DNA from: Takifugu bimaculatus
Lineage: Eukaryota; Chordata; Actinopteri; Tetraodontiformes; Tetraodontidae
Reading direction: 5' to 3'
Assembly: GCA_004026145.2 (NCBI GenBank)
Contig: CP034975.1
Coordinates: forward strand, 19,622,191-19,686,190
DNA length: 64,000 nt
Position 1 is the first letter of the stretch. Every line of letters begins with the position of its first letter. This document shows positions 11,481-25,000 of the stretch, piece after piece. The position numbers and the translations under genes are program-made. The notes beneath the pieces are model-generated. The model searched no databases and was not told the DNA's origin. It was given only the letters and a program-made list of their open reading frames with translations.

Positions 11481-14400
11481 TGACATCTCTAAAGTGCATT
11501 CTTCTCGCTGCCTCAATGCAACGAAAATGTCAAGTCTCCTGTCGCCGTTGTAATAAGTTTCCCGTCTGCCAACTGGCTGCTCTGCCTTGCGAGCGGCGCA
11601 CGCCTTCAACACCAGCTGTGCAGCATTAGCATTTGCAGCTATACAGTATCTGCCTCTCACCGGCAGGGGTGTAGCAAGCAATTATGGGCCTGTGTGGGGG
11701 GACGGTGATGATGCCTCTCAGTCCTGTGCACTACTGTCATGAATATGTTCTCCGAAGTCAAACAGGGCCTGGTGCAATGAGTGCTTTGTTTGTTTGTAAA
11801 GGCAAAACAAGCCACTTAAACCTGTGGACACTTTAGTCAGGCCTCATTTGACAATCAGGTCCCTTCTGTCTCTGCGCCTCACTCCTAATCCCACACAAAC
11901 AATCACACCCAGGCATTTTTAAGGGTTTGTTCCTGCAGCTGCCATTAAGACAGTAATCTCATGTTAGCTTTGATGCAGCCTTGAGACGTGTTGATGGTTG
12001 TTGGTTTACCCAAAAGGCGCCAGGAGGTCACCACTTATATCTGAAGCTGTCTTGCAGCAGTATAAGAAGAAATTCACAGAAATGTGGAGGAAATAAAGAC
12101 AAAGCATCTGTATTTTGTGTTTTCTAAGCCTGTTTCTGACCAAATAAACACAATAAACAAAAACAAACTTAACTAAACCTCATTATAGCCTCATTATCAT
12201 CATCACCTTCTTGATCATCACCTTTGTCTTCAGCTTTGATTCGAGATCGGTCAGCTGGAGCCGGCTGCAGCGGACCGGAGGGCGGCATGCTCCCAGCAAT
12301 GGTCTGGAGAAAGGCCAAGCGTTGCCACGGTGACAGAGCAGCGAAGGAAAACCTCTTTTTATTGTTACTAAGGCAACAACTGTAGACGGTGGAGAGATGG
12401 GGAATATCTGGGGGTACAGAAAGGAGGATCACACGGAGGAGGGAGATCGAGGGTGACGTGCTGAGAGGGGTTGAGCTGCCGTCCGAGGCGCAGAGGTGGT
12501 GCGTTATCGGCGCCATCTCGGCCCGGCCTGGGCCGGACCACCCTCATCTATGAGGGAGGAACGGGTTTGTGGAAGCGCCCAAACAAACTTACTCAGCTTG
12601 CAAACAGCAGCACTTTCTTAAGTGAAAACAAAATAAGCCAATATTTCTATTATGGACTGAACGTTCGCCACTGCTGCTGCAGTGCCCCCCCCCCCCATCC
12701 CATACGCCATCTGTTTCGTGCCCCCCTTCCCCCTTGCTTTTCCTTAGAAGCCCCAGTATTTATTTTTTTTATGAGTTTCTGAATTGCGACTTCAGAACAC
12801 TTATTGCGTGCGTTTTGATAACTTTTGAACTGCTTTCCCTCTGGGGCTTCACTAATTCCCCACTGCGCTTGAATTGGCTGCATAAATCTAACAGGGAAGA
12901 ATAACACTGCTCTCCCAGCAGTTCAGGACCAAAATCATGTGTGTGTGAAATGGAAAAAAATCTATGTAAATGGCTCCATCGTGGCGTTTAGCTACATTAA
13001 AACAAATAAAATGAGTAATGATTTGACTGTGTTGGAATGTACGGAAGGAGTTGACAGAAGACGGATGACTTCATTCTACACTCGCTTACACTGGAAATAT
13101 GTATGGAGATTTATGCTACTCTGATTTTTCTCTTATCATTCTACTGGTTACTCAAAGACACTTCTCATCAACACCTCTTATGACCCCCCCACACACACAC
13201 ACCAGCCCACAAATCCACATATTACACACTAATTGTGCGTGAGGGAGGAAGATTAAGAGGAAATCTGAATAAACCAAATAGCGCTGAAGGCGTGAATCCA
13301 AAGGAAGCGGTTTGTCCTGCCGCTGTCCCAATCACCTGAACCAGATGGAGAACTCCAGCGGCCATCATTCACACCATCATCCCCGAGTGACGGCAGAAAC
13401 GAGCGCAGCAGGAGAGACGGAACAAAAGATAGAAGGCCGCGAGCGCCGTCCTGGTCTTAATTGATATTCCAGCTGAGAAGTGGGAATAATCAAATGTCAG
13501 CAAGCGCCACTATCTCACATGGGAGTGGGCAGAGATTAGGGAGAGGTGAACAAGCAGCGCCTGGAGGTTTCACACTGCTAAACCTCTTCGTGTTCACACA
13601 CACAATTCCATCACAACACACACACACATCTAACAGGAGCTCTTTGTCACTCACACATTTCAGCTCTGAGTTTTTTCTCCTGTTTTCAAGCTTGCTGGGA
13701 TGCAAAGGCTTTTAGCACGGAGAAGTCTCTCCCGCTGCCTGATTGAGCTTCGCTACAAAGACGGATCACAGGAGCCAAATCAATACCGGGTGGCCGGATG
13801 CAGGCTGCTCCATGAATAGCGTGAATTAACCTTCAGTGAGCACCATGTGCAGTATCATTGGCAAAAAGCCTCCGTCACAACAGTGCACAACAAAGACGTG
13901 CATCTCAAGAGGAAGAAGCGAGGACAGGTTTATCCCCACGTTCACGTTCTATTTGTCTGAATTTCCTGTTAAAATTGAGGGACACAGTTTAGAGCGTCTG
14001 CAGTCTACTGTGTGTGATCATATATCTCCTAACTTCATTTTAGAAACCGTTTCTGCAGCTTGATTAACGCGTCGGTGGGATTTTTCAGTCTTGATGACTG
14101 TTTCCAATCTGGGATTGTTCCTAATAAAATGATTAGATGACCTGTCGGCTCTAATCACAGATAGCCGTGGCTCAAGTGTGAACTCCATCAACATTCTGCT
14201 GGTCTGACGAGACTCATCTTTCTGTCATATCGCCAGGCTTATTTAAAATAACTAGAAGACAATGTCTGTTTGTGTGTGTGTGTGTGTGTGTGAATCTTGT
14301 GATTATTACCCAAGGCTCAGCCCCATGCTGAGTTTCTAATTAGCATAACCTCCTACTATCTAACCAGATTGTGGTTTATGGCTAATGCTAACTAGCTTTT

Positions 14401-16622
14401 CATTTTCACACGGGCAGGCTTCTGTAAAAATTCCTGATTTGTTAATTTTTTTTGTATTGCACTCTCCTGATTGACAGGAGGGGGAAAATTATATATGACA
14501 AATAGCAAATTGCACAATGAGGAAACATCTCTGGACTGAGAAAAGCTGTGGGTGCAACTGCATGTGCATCCACTAACTTCTGAAAGGCTTCTGCTTTAAA
14601 AAAAAAAACAGTTCTGAATTTTCCAGAAGCAGGCCTGTCTTATAGAAATTAAATTGAGTAACTTGGACCTTAATCGGAGAACTTCCACAATCTAGAAGGT
14701 GGAGCTGGAGCATCACTGACAGCTGTGTCTTCTACAGGAAGTTGGAGGAAAAAGTTGTCTGACAGAAAATATCCGGAGTTCTCGTTTGCTGTGAGGGGGA
14801 AAGTGACTCCATTGTCGGCCCGTTTTAATGAGCTTTGCCAGCAGCCTGAGGTAAGAGTGCAGACGGCTCCAGTGATAATGAGAAACATGACGCTGCCCCC
14901 ACCATCTCCTCGTGGCTGTCGTTAAAGCAGCACACAAAGCTGCAGCCCCGGCCTCACGACTCCTCAATGAGGGACAAGAAAAAGCCGAAACTGCTAACTT
15001 CAAGCAGGTGATTAATCACTGAAGTGTCCTTGGAAGATTAATGGAATCAAAATTTGCACACAATTTTTGCCTTTCCAGAAACGTCTTAATCGGCTCAATC
15101 ACGATGTTGGTAACGAGTGGCGTAAACTGCGAGCGGCGCAACCATGTGAAGGTGCAGGACCGCACAGCAACACTGACAGAGGAGCAGCTTTAACGCACAA
15201 CCTGGAGCAGGATAAAGCAACTCCTTGGTTGAATGAATTGAATTTCTCTTTGGTGCATGGAGGTAACTTCTGGGCTGAACTCTGGACAGATATTTAATGA
15301 GCTGACACAAACCAGAGACTGATGATGACAGGATAAATAAACACGGGCGACAATTATCCACTAGCGTACTTAATGGGCATCACCACAGGTGTCACCCAGC
15401 TCATTAACGATCAACGGGAGATGCGAATACAGACATATTTGGCCAGGAACCACTGATTAAGTGAGGACAGATATCAAAATAATCAGAGATCCAGGCGAGG
15501 GCTTTGTGACCTGTGATTCTTGTAAGCGTGTGTTGCCTGTTAGTGTTGCCTGGCTGCTCATACTTCCCTCAGCCCTCGTGTGTGGCTGGTTATGCACGTG
15601 CGCGTGGGCACGTTTACAGTTTGCTCTAACCTCCTCTAAAACAAAGTTACTCAGCAGAATACCGACTGTGGGTATCTTAGAGACGGAAGCTCAAACAGAA
15701 TTATTTTCTCTGATTCAGCATGTGTTTCCACACCGGACGGATGGTTACATAAGCGGCGTTCTGATGTGTAGCGCCGGGAAGCTGAAGTTGCTCAACTTGG
15801 CAGTCCAAAGGAATTTATACTGTAGATTAGCATCAGTGCAGGAGGGGCGCAAGTTACAGGAGGTCACTGATGCATGCTGCATCTGAGCACCGATCCTTAT
15901 AGCGTCGTTATAGCGACACACACCTGGGCTGCATGGCAAATGTCCTTCAGATTGAAAGAAATGGCATTCTACAGGTTCACGGGTGAGCAATGAAGACCCG
16001 GAGGAAAATGAATCCAGAATATGGTCCATTACTCATTGCTATCCAAAAATGAGCCCAAGCTCTCTTTTTTATCTTAGCGGCTTCAATTAATTTTTTCTTC
16101 TTATAGTTTAGCAGTGCAGCATTGAAGAAATAGTAAAACTTGCACAGATGGCTGTGAATTTGCCTCGAGAGCGAAGCACACAGATTATAGAGACATGCAT
16201 CTACAAAATACTTAATAGTGAGTGAATATTGCATACAAATCACGCAGCAGTCTCAGTCGCTAGGGTTTTAAATTAGACATCAGGTTGTAGAGCTTATTCT
16301 TATTTCTTTTCATAAAAAATTCTCTTCTTGAGCCATGTTTCCATTCATTATAGAGGAAATAAAAAGTGAAAATGGTTAGAGTGTGATCCCCATTTTGGAT
16401 TCTGTAGCCAAGCTTGAACCACATATACAGGGTCTGTGGTTGCAGGAACATTGAGGTACTTTGAGCTGGTTTTGAAGATTAGGTAGGTGATTTATAATTG
16501 TGAACTGTGTCTTCTTCCATCATCTTTGTGTTCCGTTCCCCCTTCCCTTCTCCAGTTCGGATAAATTAGCATGTAGCAGAAAAAATAAGTGTCTATTTGC
16601 AATTTAGGTTTGGAGGGAATAT
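11481..16622. other. Intergenic, no gene seen
   Basis: A second GC-richer patch with many CpG lies at about 12240-12560 and includes 'ggcccggcctgggccgg', a near-palindrome. (TG)n is at 14270-14292, and short CA runs are near 13190 and 13615. A block at about 14060-14180 contains several homeodomain-type TAAT words. The open frames in this interval are short and unrecognised. Confidence 0.6.
14270..14292. repeat. (TG)n microsatellite
   Basis: About 11 uninterrupted TG units. Confidence 0.9.
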
Positions 16623-16628
16623 GATTAG

Positions 16629-16998
16629 TGTCACGAACCAGATGAGAACCCAAATGCGACACAGGAGTTTGGCTGAACACCGCTTTATTGTCAGACACAG
16701 ACAACAGACAGGATTCACCGGGGAGCGAGCAGAACAGAATAGTCGGGGACAGGCAAGGTCGAGATAGGGCAGAAGGCAGGCAGGGTTTACCGGGGAGCAG
16801 GCTAAACAGAATGGTCAGGAACAGGCAAGGTCAGAACCGGGCAGGCAGGTAAACAGGAATACACTGGAAAACCATCGGAACACGAATAAGGATCTGGCAG
16901 GGAGCAGGTGTGCCTCCCGGGACTAAGATGAGCGTTCATTAGTCCTGATGCACCACAGGTGTGCGGGGCCAGGCGGCTCATGATTGCCCGCTGTGACA
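16629..16998 (-). mobile_element. Probable solo LTR of an LTR retrotransposon
   Basis: A 370-bp unit starts TGTCAC and ends GTGACA, a perfect 6-bp inverted terminus of TG...CA type. It is flanked on both sides by the same 6-bp direct repeat GATTAG (16623-16628 and 16999-17004), a target-site duplication. On the - strand there is an AATAAAG word (from 'ctttatt' near 16682), suggesting the LTR reads right to left. No gag or pol coding sequence is present, so this is what recombination between two LTRs leaves behind. Inside are two imperfect copies of a roughly 72-bp unit sharing 'accggggagc' and 'acaggcaaggtc'. A non-autonomous DNA element is the alternative. Confidence 0.65.
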
Positions 16999-19900
16999 GA
17001 TTAGCCTAATCAAGTCACGTTAAAAACACTCAAAATTCTCATTTCATGAAACTTTAGCAGCCAGAAAAATGAGGAAACAAAGACAGTGGGCTGAGATGGA
17101 CCCCAGTTTAATATTCTGAGACTGAGATTCTGCGAGAAGCTGCACTCTCTGCAGAGGATCCTACCTGGGACGGCTCAGTTCCCCTCGAGAGACTGAGAAG
17201 TTTTTTTGGAAAAAAAAGTTTGTGAATTATTTAAAGGGGAGGTCTGTTTCTGTATTGGAACTTTTCTCTCCGTACTCACAGCGGTGGTTGTGGTGGAGGG
17301 GGAGGCGTCAGCTGTTGTGCGTGCGATGGTATTTTCCCTCAGCCGTGCCACAAGTTGGTCATTTGCACCCAGAGCTCAGCATCAGATTCAAGGCTTCAGA
17401 CATTAAAATGATTAATCTGGCCTCACAAAGCCAGGCTCCCATTATGCCTGACCACTTTTTATGTCCTCTCCGCACCCTCCATCTCCTATTCATGCAGATG
17501 CACCATTACGAGCCCTAAATACGAAGGCGTGATGATGGTGCCACAGTGCATGAATGTGTGTTCCAAATGACAATGCTGCTAAGAGGAAATGGGAGGAAAA
17601 TGAGAAGAGAAATAATTTTGAGGAGGAAGAAGAGAAAAAGTGTAGAGGGTGATGGATGTGTGAAATCAGGCTGTGTGACTATAAAATCGGAACACTATTC
17701 CTGGATCCCCTTCTCCACCATGGGAACCGTGCACAATTACATTTTCCCATCTTCTTTATTAACACTGCACGTGACCAGAGAGTCAACCCCTCTCAGGGTC
17801 CATTCCATTTAGAAATCAAAAGATAAATGTATACTCCAAAGGCTAAGTTAGCTGCTAAAGTTACCATGTGGCAGTTTCTTGTGCAATATAGTAGTGTTAT
17901 TGCATCCTTGCACTCCCCTGTCTCATTAAAGTTTGTAACTCATGAACAACAAACTTGCTGGTGACACCGAGTTAACAACTGTAACAGCAGAGTTGCTGCT
18001 GATGGGTGCTAACGATAAAAGGGAAGGTGTCCCTGGCCCGTAACCTTGCTTGACCTGCTCGCTACGGGCCGCGCTCACTCAGCTAATTGCTCACCTGTGT
18101 GCATCATAACAAGCTTAGCATACTGGTTTTAATCAGGGAGAGCAGCGCAGGGAGGACCCCGAGACTGCCTTCTGAAAACAGGACCGCGGCGAGATAGAGG
18201 AGGGGAAAAGGAATATGAGGAAACTGAGTCTGAGAAAAGACTTAGTCAATGAAAGTAAAGTACTTGTGGCAATCTAAGACACCTCACACGCCGGCGCGTT
18301 GTTAATGATGCACATTAAAGAAGAGATTTATTAAGGACTCAGTAGAAGGCCATTAGCTATGCCTTTGATTTATTCGCCTGGGCGCTGAAAAAGCACGATA
18401 AATATGGAAATGACTCCTGGCCTTTTAGACCACAGCACCAGAAAACACCCAACCAGGAGAATTTGCATCCAGGGCAGGCTGACGTCTTGTTCAGAGACGA
18501 GCAGATAAGAGAGCTCGGCCACTTCAGACCCATGGCAGAGAATTTTAATGAATTCATTTGGAAAACAGCTGAAGACGATCTTCCACCACTGTCTGCAGAC
18601 AGGCCTGTCCTCCTCACACAGAGAACTCGGAACTTTTACTCCTGTCTATTCACTTCATCGCTTGCATTTCAGTGCGCAGAGACGAGTTTATCTGAGCTGC
18701 GATCATGTCTGACATTTACTGCCAGTGAATGTCAGAGATGCAGGTGACGTCACGCAACCCCAATTAGCAGCCGAGCCGAAGCCACGGGGAAACTGGGATT
18801 CTGCTGGATATTTGGATATTTGCATAGAGGTAGCAGAGAATTGTTCGGAGGATGAGTCAAGGATGGTCTGATTTGATTCAAAGGTGAAGGCGCGCTCACA
18901 TTTCATCTTAGCCTTGATAATGTCAAATCTCGGGAATGCCGTCGGAATGCCTTTAGCCTTTCGGGGCCTTTTTTAGACAAAAAAAACATCATTTTGACCT
19001 CAAGGATAATGATTCTGTTTGTAAGGTCAGAGTGTCTGCAAACCTGGAGGGTTTGGTGCGGGGAGCACCCTGAGCAGCGTCCCTCAGGAGTTCCAGAGCA
19101 GGGAAAAGCTGATCCAACACAGATTTCCAAACCTGACCTGTGCTCACATTAACAACAGAAAATGTGTCAAACAAAGAGCAGAGCCACACTCTCATTAGCA
19201 TAGTTAGATTAGTGTCACTTTCCTCTATTTTCACATTTAAAAAAACATTTCAAATAAACAAAGACATTTGTTAAAATTTGTTAAAAAGTGGAGTAAAGTG
19301 GGATCAATACGCCTCCGGAATGTTTGTTGGCTGATGAACAAACTGCAGATTTTGCAGCTTTGATGAGCTCCTGTGGAACTGGCATCTTAGGTGTCACGTT
19401 GCATCAGTCTTACCTAAACACATCTGTGTTCTACACATCTTCGGCTCTCGCGACTGTCTGCGCTGGTCCCAGAGGACAGAGCCAACGCTCCGCTGCGTTC
19501 CTGAGTGAGGGGGCGTGTCTTCTGATGATCCCCTCTCCGGTTTGGTCCCTTTTTTCTAACGCATGTCGTTTCCTTTCATGCAGTTTGTCTTTGAAAGTGC
19601 ATGTGCTCCGTGTTCACATGTACAGACAACTCATAAACACACTCCCACAAGAGTTTTTGCTTTGCCTCAGAGGAAATTATGTAATAATTCCATGTGTAAT
19701 AATGCCAGTCCACACCGGACTGAGTACGGAGCATCCAGTGGGAGTCCTTCAAAGCTGGAATGGAAATGCTGGCATCCAGGCAGGCTACTGTGGCTCTATC
19801 ACGTATGGAAACGGGACGTATGGAAACCAGATGCTCCCGTGTGAGTGCTCTTCAAACTACCTTTGCTGTAAACACACCAATTATTTCTGATTCATTAAGA

Positions 19901-20352
19901 TTGAGCAGTGAGATGTGGGTCCACCTTGAACGGGAATCAGAAGAGGAGACGTGTTAGCTGCCAGATGGGAGAGAGGAGATAATTACTGGAGAAAGGAAGC
20001 ACTCACAAAGAACAAATATCTGAAATGCACATTGAAATTCATATAAATGAAACTACAAAACCTGTTAGCTCTGATGCCACCGCGGAGGCTAGCTCCAATG
20101 ATGAATGCAAACAACAGACCTGCCACTTTAAATAAAGGCTTTGCCATGTGAACATATTGACACGGGGGTCCGAGCATGGCTGGCAACGCATCGCCACGCC
20201 AGTTGTTGATGGAGATAAGAGTTTACCAGCACTGCACACTGAATGTGTTTACGTATGCAAACTAGATGAGCCTCCAAAGCTACCTCTGCAGCCCCCACAC
20301 CAGGGAGGGGTCCAGCTGTTGCCTTTGGCAGGAGATTAATGTGTGTGCATTT

Positions 20353-20356
<4 letters not shown>

Positions 20357-20387
<31 letters not shown>
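20357..20387. repeat. (TG)n microsatellite
   Basis: About 15 TG units, followed by 'cgtgtg'. Confidence 0.95.
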
Positions 20388-20392
<5 letters not shown>

Positions 20393-20748
20393 GACCTGCA
20401 TAAATGTTTGTTTAAAAACGTACATTTATCACTCCAACACCTGGTCCACTCTTCAGCTTACCAAACACTTTTAAGCAGACAAATATTTGGCGGCGGTGTT
20501 GCCAGGTTCCCCCCGTGTTGGACTGACCAACAACAGGACTCACTTGGGTTCCAGGCACGATCGACCTGTTCTTTCTCATCACTAAGTTGGTGCAAATCTG
20601 CTTAAATGAAAAGGACGAAGGTCATGAAATTGCTCCAGTCTGTTTTGATAGGAAGTTTGAGGTACACCAAAGCTCAATGTTTGACAACCTCTGGTGTGCG
20701 TGCCAGCAATGGTACGCCACTGCATTAACTCTGACCCCACAGCCCCCC

Positions 20749-20779
20749 CACACACACACAAACACACACACACACACAC
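20749..20779. repeat. (CA)n microsatellite
   Basis: An interrupted CA run preceded by a C stretch, with one 'aaacac' break. Confidence 0.9.
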
Positions 20780-21639
20780 TTATTCACCTCACCATCATGA
20801 AGACCATAGTGTTTTTCAATAAAGGAGTTTTTAACTAGCAGCAGAGATCAAAAGTTCAAGTATTCTTTTTTTTGGTTAGTCAAACTTAGTGGCTGTTCCT
20901 GGGCAGCTGCACTAGTTTGCTAGGTTAACGTAAACAGAGCATTAACCCACCCAAAGACTCATCCTTTTGGTACCACCCTCACATCAGTACCATCAGTAAA
21001 TCCCTGATGTTTGTGCCTTGATCGTTACATTCCAGTGTCATGAGTGTGTTTGCACGGAGCATCAGAACCACCTTTATTCCTAGCTCAAAGCTGAAGTCGC
21101 CCACTGCAGACCAGAGACACGTTTATGGCCGGCAAGGAGTCAAAGCTCCGTCAGTATGTGGAAGAAGTGGCTGACAGCAACTACACTGCCAGTGGTTGCG
21201 TTGCATTTCATCATGCAGCGGCTCTGTCGGTGTCAGTTGAACAGCTTCAGACTAGCAGTCAGACGCTAAACGAGGATGGCCGACTGATTGGTTACGGGTG
21301 CATTGTCGATTCTGGGGCTGTTGAAGCGTGGAGAGTGGCGCCTGTGTCTGAGTCTGAGCTGCTGCCTCCAGATCAGCTCCATTTACTGATGGCGACCGCA
21401 GAGCCGTTTCTCCCGCTGGGGTCTTTCACTACTGGTGCCGCCGCATGTTGCTCGTGTTCATTCACAACAAAAACTTATAGTGCTGAAATAATTACATATA
21501 TTCTCTCATCCGTCTACGAAGCAAGATTTTACAGCTTTTGTATTAAAAATTAAAACATTGGAGGGATGTAAGAGTTCAGACTGCAGGGGGGTTCCTGTAT
21601 TAGTTTACCTGGATCTTTGGGGACCTTGGTGTTCACCGG

Positions 21640-22000
21640 ATCATGTCTGAGATGATTCAGTATAGAAACAGCATCAGATGACTGTAGTGAGGCACAGCTC
21701 CAAAATATCCCTGCAGTACTGAAGGTTCCTTAGAGCAGAGTTGTCCTCCGTCAATCTGAAATGGACAACCAGGACTCCTCTCAGAGCTGACTGTCTGCCC
21801 AGGCTCAACAACCTGGGGAAGAAACGTTTCCAAAAACCCAGAGATCCTGTGTTCCGATGGGAGACAGTTGCCTGACCAGTTTTCCTGTCGTGCCCTCCCT
21901 CTGGATCAGAGACTGGGCTGAAGGTCCATGTTCCAACAAGACAATAACCCTTAACCTCAGCCACGACAACACAGTCCAAGTGGCTGCACCACAACCGAAG
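21640..22000 (+). mobile_element. Degenerate, internally deleted Tc1-like DNA transposon fragment
   Basis: Two blocks match the transposase gene of common fish Tc1 elements. The first (about 21745-21825: 'ctccgtcaatctgaaatgg', 'caaccaggactcct', 'agagctgactgtctgccc') corresponds to the N-terminal helix-turn-helix region. The second (about 21905-21985: 'agagactgggctgaaggt', 'ttccaacaagacaataacc', 'acacagtccaagtggct') corresponds to the catalytic-domain region with the DND motif. The DNA between these blocks in an intact element is missing, and stops and indels disrupt the frame. It is an old, inactive copy. Confidence 0.7.
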
Positions 22001-25000
22001 GTGAAAAAAGTTAGAGGGCTGATATTTTGACTGCACTGTGGGCACAGGAGATGTTCCAAACTAAACTAGAGCCGCTGCTGCTGCTATTATTCTGAAAACA
22101 TTGCACAATCACGTCTTTGACAGTTCTGTGTGGAGGGTTATCGTTTCTCTGAGTGTGCTTGCCAAGTGAACTGAACATCCTGACAGAGACTTGATATGCA
22201 TGTGAGGAGGAGTAGGAGCAGCAGTAGCTGCGTGATAATGGAGAAAATACTTACTGCTGGAATAAAGAAACCTCAAGTTCATCATCCAGCAGGCTGACCT
22301 TAGAGGTCGCGAGCTGTGAAAATAGCCAAAATATGATTTGATGGACCCGGCACCATGTGGGGGCACATCCACTCCAGCTCGGCTCTTACACAACAAATGA
22401 CTTTAACAACAACATGAAGCTCAGTGATGAAACATTTTCCTTCACTGCTGCGCCTTGGATACAATGAGGATGCTCTGACATTGTCCATCTTTATTCAGTC
22501 CTGCTAATTACACACATCTCACATACCACACAACAGTGTAGAAAAAAAGAAAAATCAATGCTGTGTAAACTAAGTGCTCTCCTAGCAACCCTGGTAATGG
22601 CTTGAATAGCAGCTGTTGCTATCCATCAGGACCTTCACACGCTCTTATTGCTGCGTTGGGTGATGCTGATGAGACGTGAGGACACCTTTGGGATATAAGC
22701 TGTTGTCTTTAGCCTCCAGTCTCTGCTGAAGTGAGTCAGCCACGTCTGTTGTTGGTGCCAGACCCAACCTGCTGGTGTCAGGAGAGTTCGCTTTCACGGG
22801 TTAACCTGACAACCTGACAACTCCTCTCACTGGATTGGCCGTCACATTCCATTAGCCCACCTGAGCGGCTGCGAGGTCGTGCATGGATGAGAGAGAAGGA
22901 TCATGAGCAAAGAAACAGCAGGTGAAGGTGTCGGAAAAAGGAAGGGCTCGATGAACGTTTTAAACTTCCTTTTAACATTTTTCAATGACTCAGAGCTTTT
23001 ATCAGTGAGGACATCCTGAGCAGAATGTCAATGTCCATGTCTTCAAGTGAAATATCTCAGATGCTTCTGAATCTGCAATAGACGTCGACATCACGTTTTT
23101 TTTTACTCTTATTTCTGTGGAGAACTGCAAAAATAGGATTCCCACGGGCTATCCGCTTCGCTCCCAGTGCGATGACTTGTTAAAGCTTGCAGACAGCATC
23201 GTCATGGCACGCATGCTAATGTTATCGTCAGCTTTGCACTGACATTAGCTTGGCTGCCGGCCTCTGTAGATGCCAGAATGACGTCCATTACAAGACTACA
23301 TTGGAATGTCCTATCCCATTAAGCAATTTAAAAGCATAGGTGAAATTTAAATGGCAGATAAATTGGCCAATCAGGCAATTTTTTCTACCTAATTATGCCA
23401 CTTAAATCCTCTCTTGCCCTTCAGTCACACTCATGATGGGCCTTTTCTTGCTAATATACCATTTTTGTCTGTCATTTTTATTTTTCTGAAAAGTGCTCTC
23501 CACAGGTGATATGGAAAGCCAATAACAGGGAACGGAATTTTTTGTTTTTCCTCCAAGGGAATTTTGGAAGACAGCACAGTTCAATATGAGCTGCTGTTTG
23601 TCACCACTGAAAAGGGCCGGTTATTTACTTCAATTGATCAAATTGCAAAGCTCTATTTTGGAGAAAAAAGAGAGAGATAATCTGTCAGCATTGGACAGAT
23701 GTAACATCCATTTCTAGGCCAGTGTGTGACGCGATATATGTCAGAGTACTGCTGCTAATTACTGCAGTATTTATTAAGCTTCGGGCTTCTCGAGTTTATA
23801 TGTACACATGTTAAATGTTAATTCCTCTACTTGTGCTGGTGTCAATATAAATGCAGGTTTTTTAGGTGTAAATGACACGCAAGAAAACAAGATTTGGCTC
23901 ATAAGAAAGGTGGTTCCTACATGAAGTGGAAGAACAGTAATGCCATCAATAGGTAGTGTGCATACAGTATTTACACAGATGTTCTGACACAGATCTCATG
24001 GAACTTCCTTCCTTTCCTGTTTAAGTCAACCATCGCAAAACAGATGTAAATTCTCTCCTCAAAGTCTTCAGGCTTTACTCTGTCTCCTGGCTGTAGAAAC
24101 ACGCGGTCCCCTCTGTTATTATCTGTTGCCTAACTTCGTTTAGTCTTCGGCTTCTGCTGATTCACGCAACATCTCTGCAACAGGCAGTTGATTCTGCAAA
24201 GATGCAGCATAAGGAAAAGTAGGGTTCAATAATAAGTTTCAAGTAAATCTCTCTTCTCTCTTCTCACATAAGGCCACGTGTTTCTTTACACTCTAAAAAA
24301 AAGAAGTGAGCACAACGCAGCAGAAAAGGTGCAGAAATGGGAACTGAGACAGTGTGAAATCAGCCTCTCGATGGATAAAACGTGGCTCCAGATGAACCTG
24401 TTCCCACATCCCAGTGTCTGCCTACAGCTCATGATACCAGAGGATGAATACTTCCCTATTTGCTCGATGTGAGTGAAGTGAAGTTCCCCACACTCTTCTG
24501 ACGGACAGACATTTACCAACAATAATAAACATATTGTGTTGTAAACAGTCAGCAAGTGGGCTGGGTCATTTTCTTCTTTAAATAAACAGAAAGTTTCTTA
24601 ATAGTTTTCCACTACCACGTTTTTATCACTTCTTCATTTCTGTCTCCTTCTCTGTCCACCACCCCCCTCCTCCCCGCCACAACCCTGCCCTTTGAAAATA
24701 GCAGCAGGTCACATCAGCGTGGAGCCAGGCTGCGCGTTCCGGCCTCCATGCCCGGCCAACTGTTCTGCTCTGTTTGGCACACCTGCCTTTGGCTCAGGTC
24801 TTAACAACAATCCCACCTTCAAGTCGCTGCTACGCACACTTCGTCCCAGCCTCCCCAGTCCCACAGCACGCCCGATGCCAGTACAACCTGTTCGGTGGTC
24901 ATTAGCCTAATTGTCCCACTGCCTGAGTCCTTAACGCTGACTCGGGGACCTGTGCTCCTCAGTGCTGGGCTCACTCGAAAGGCCAACGCTCTGATATGCA

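Larger units (their letters stand above)
17005..21639. other. Intergenic, no gene seen
   Basis: No exon is recognisable. (TG)n lies at 20357-20387 and (CA)n at 20749-20779. The open frames at 19324-19890 (188 codons) and 21125-21553 (142 codons) have no visible domain, repeat pattern or family motif. The second ends close to a transposon fragment. Neither is called as a gene. Confidence 0.55.
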
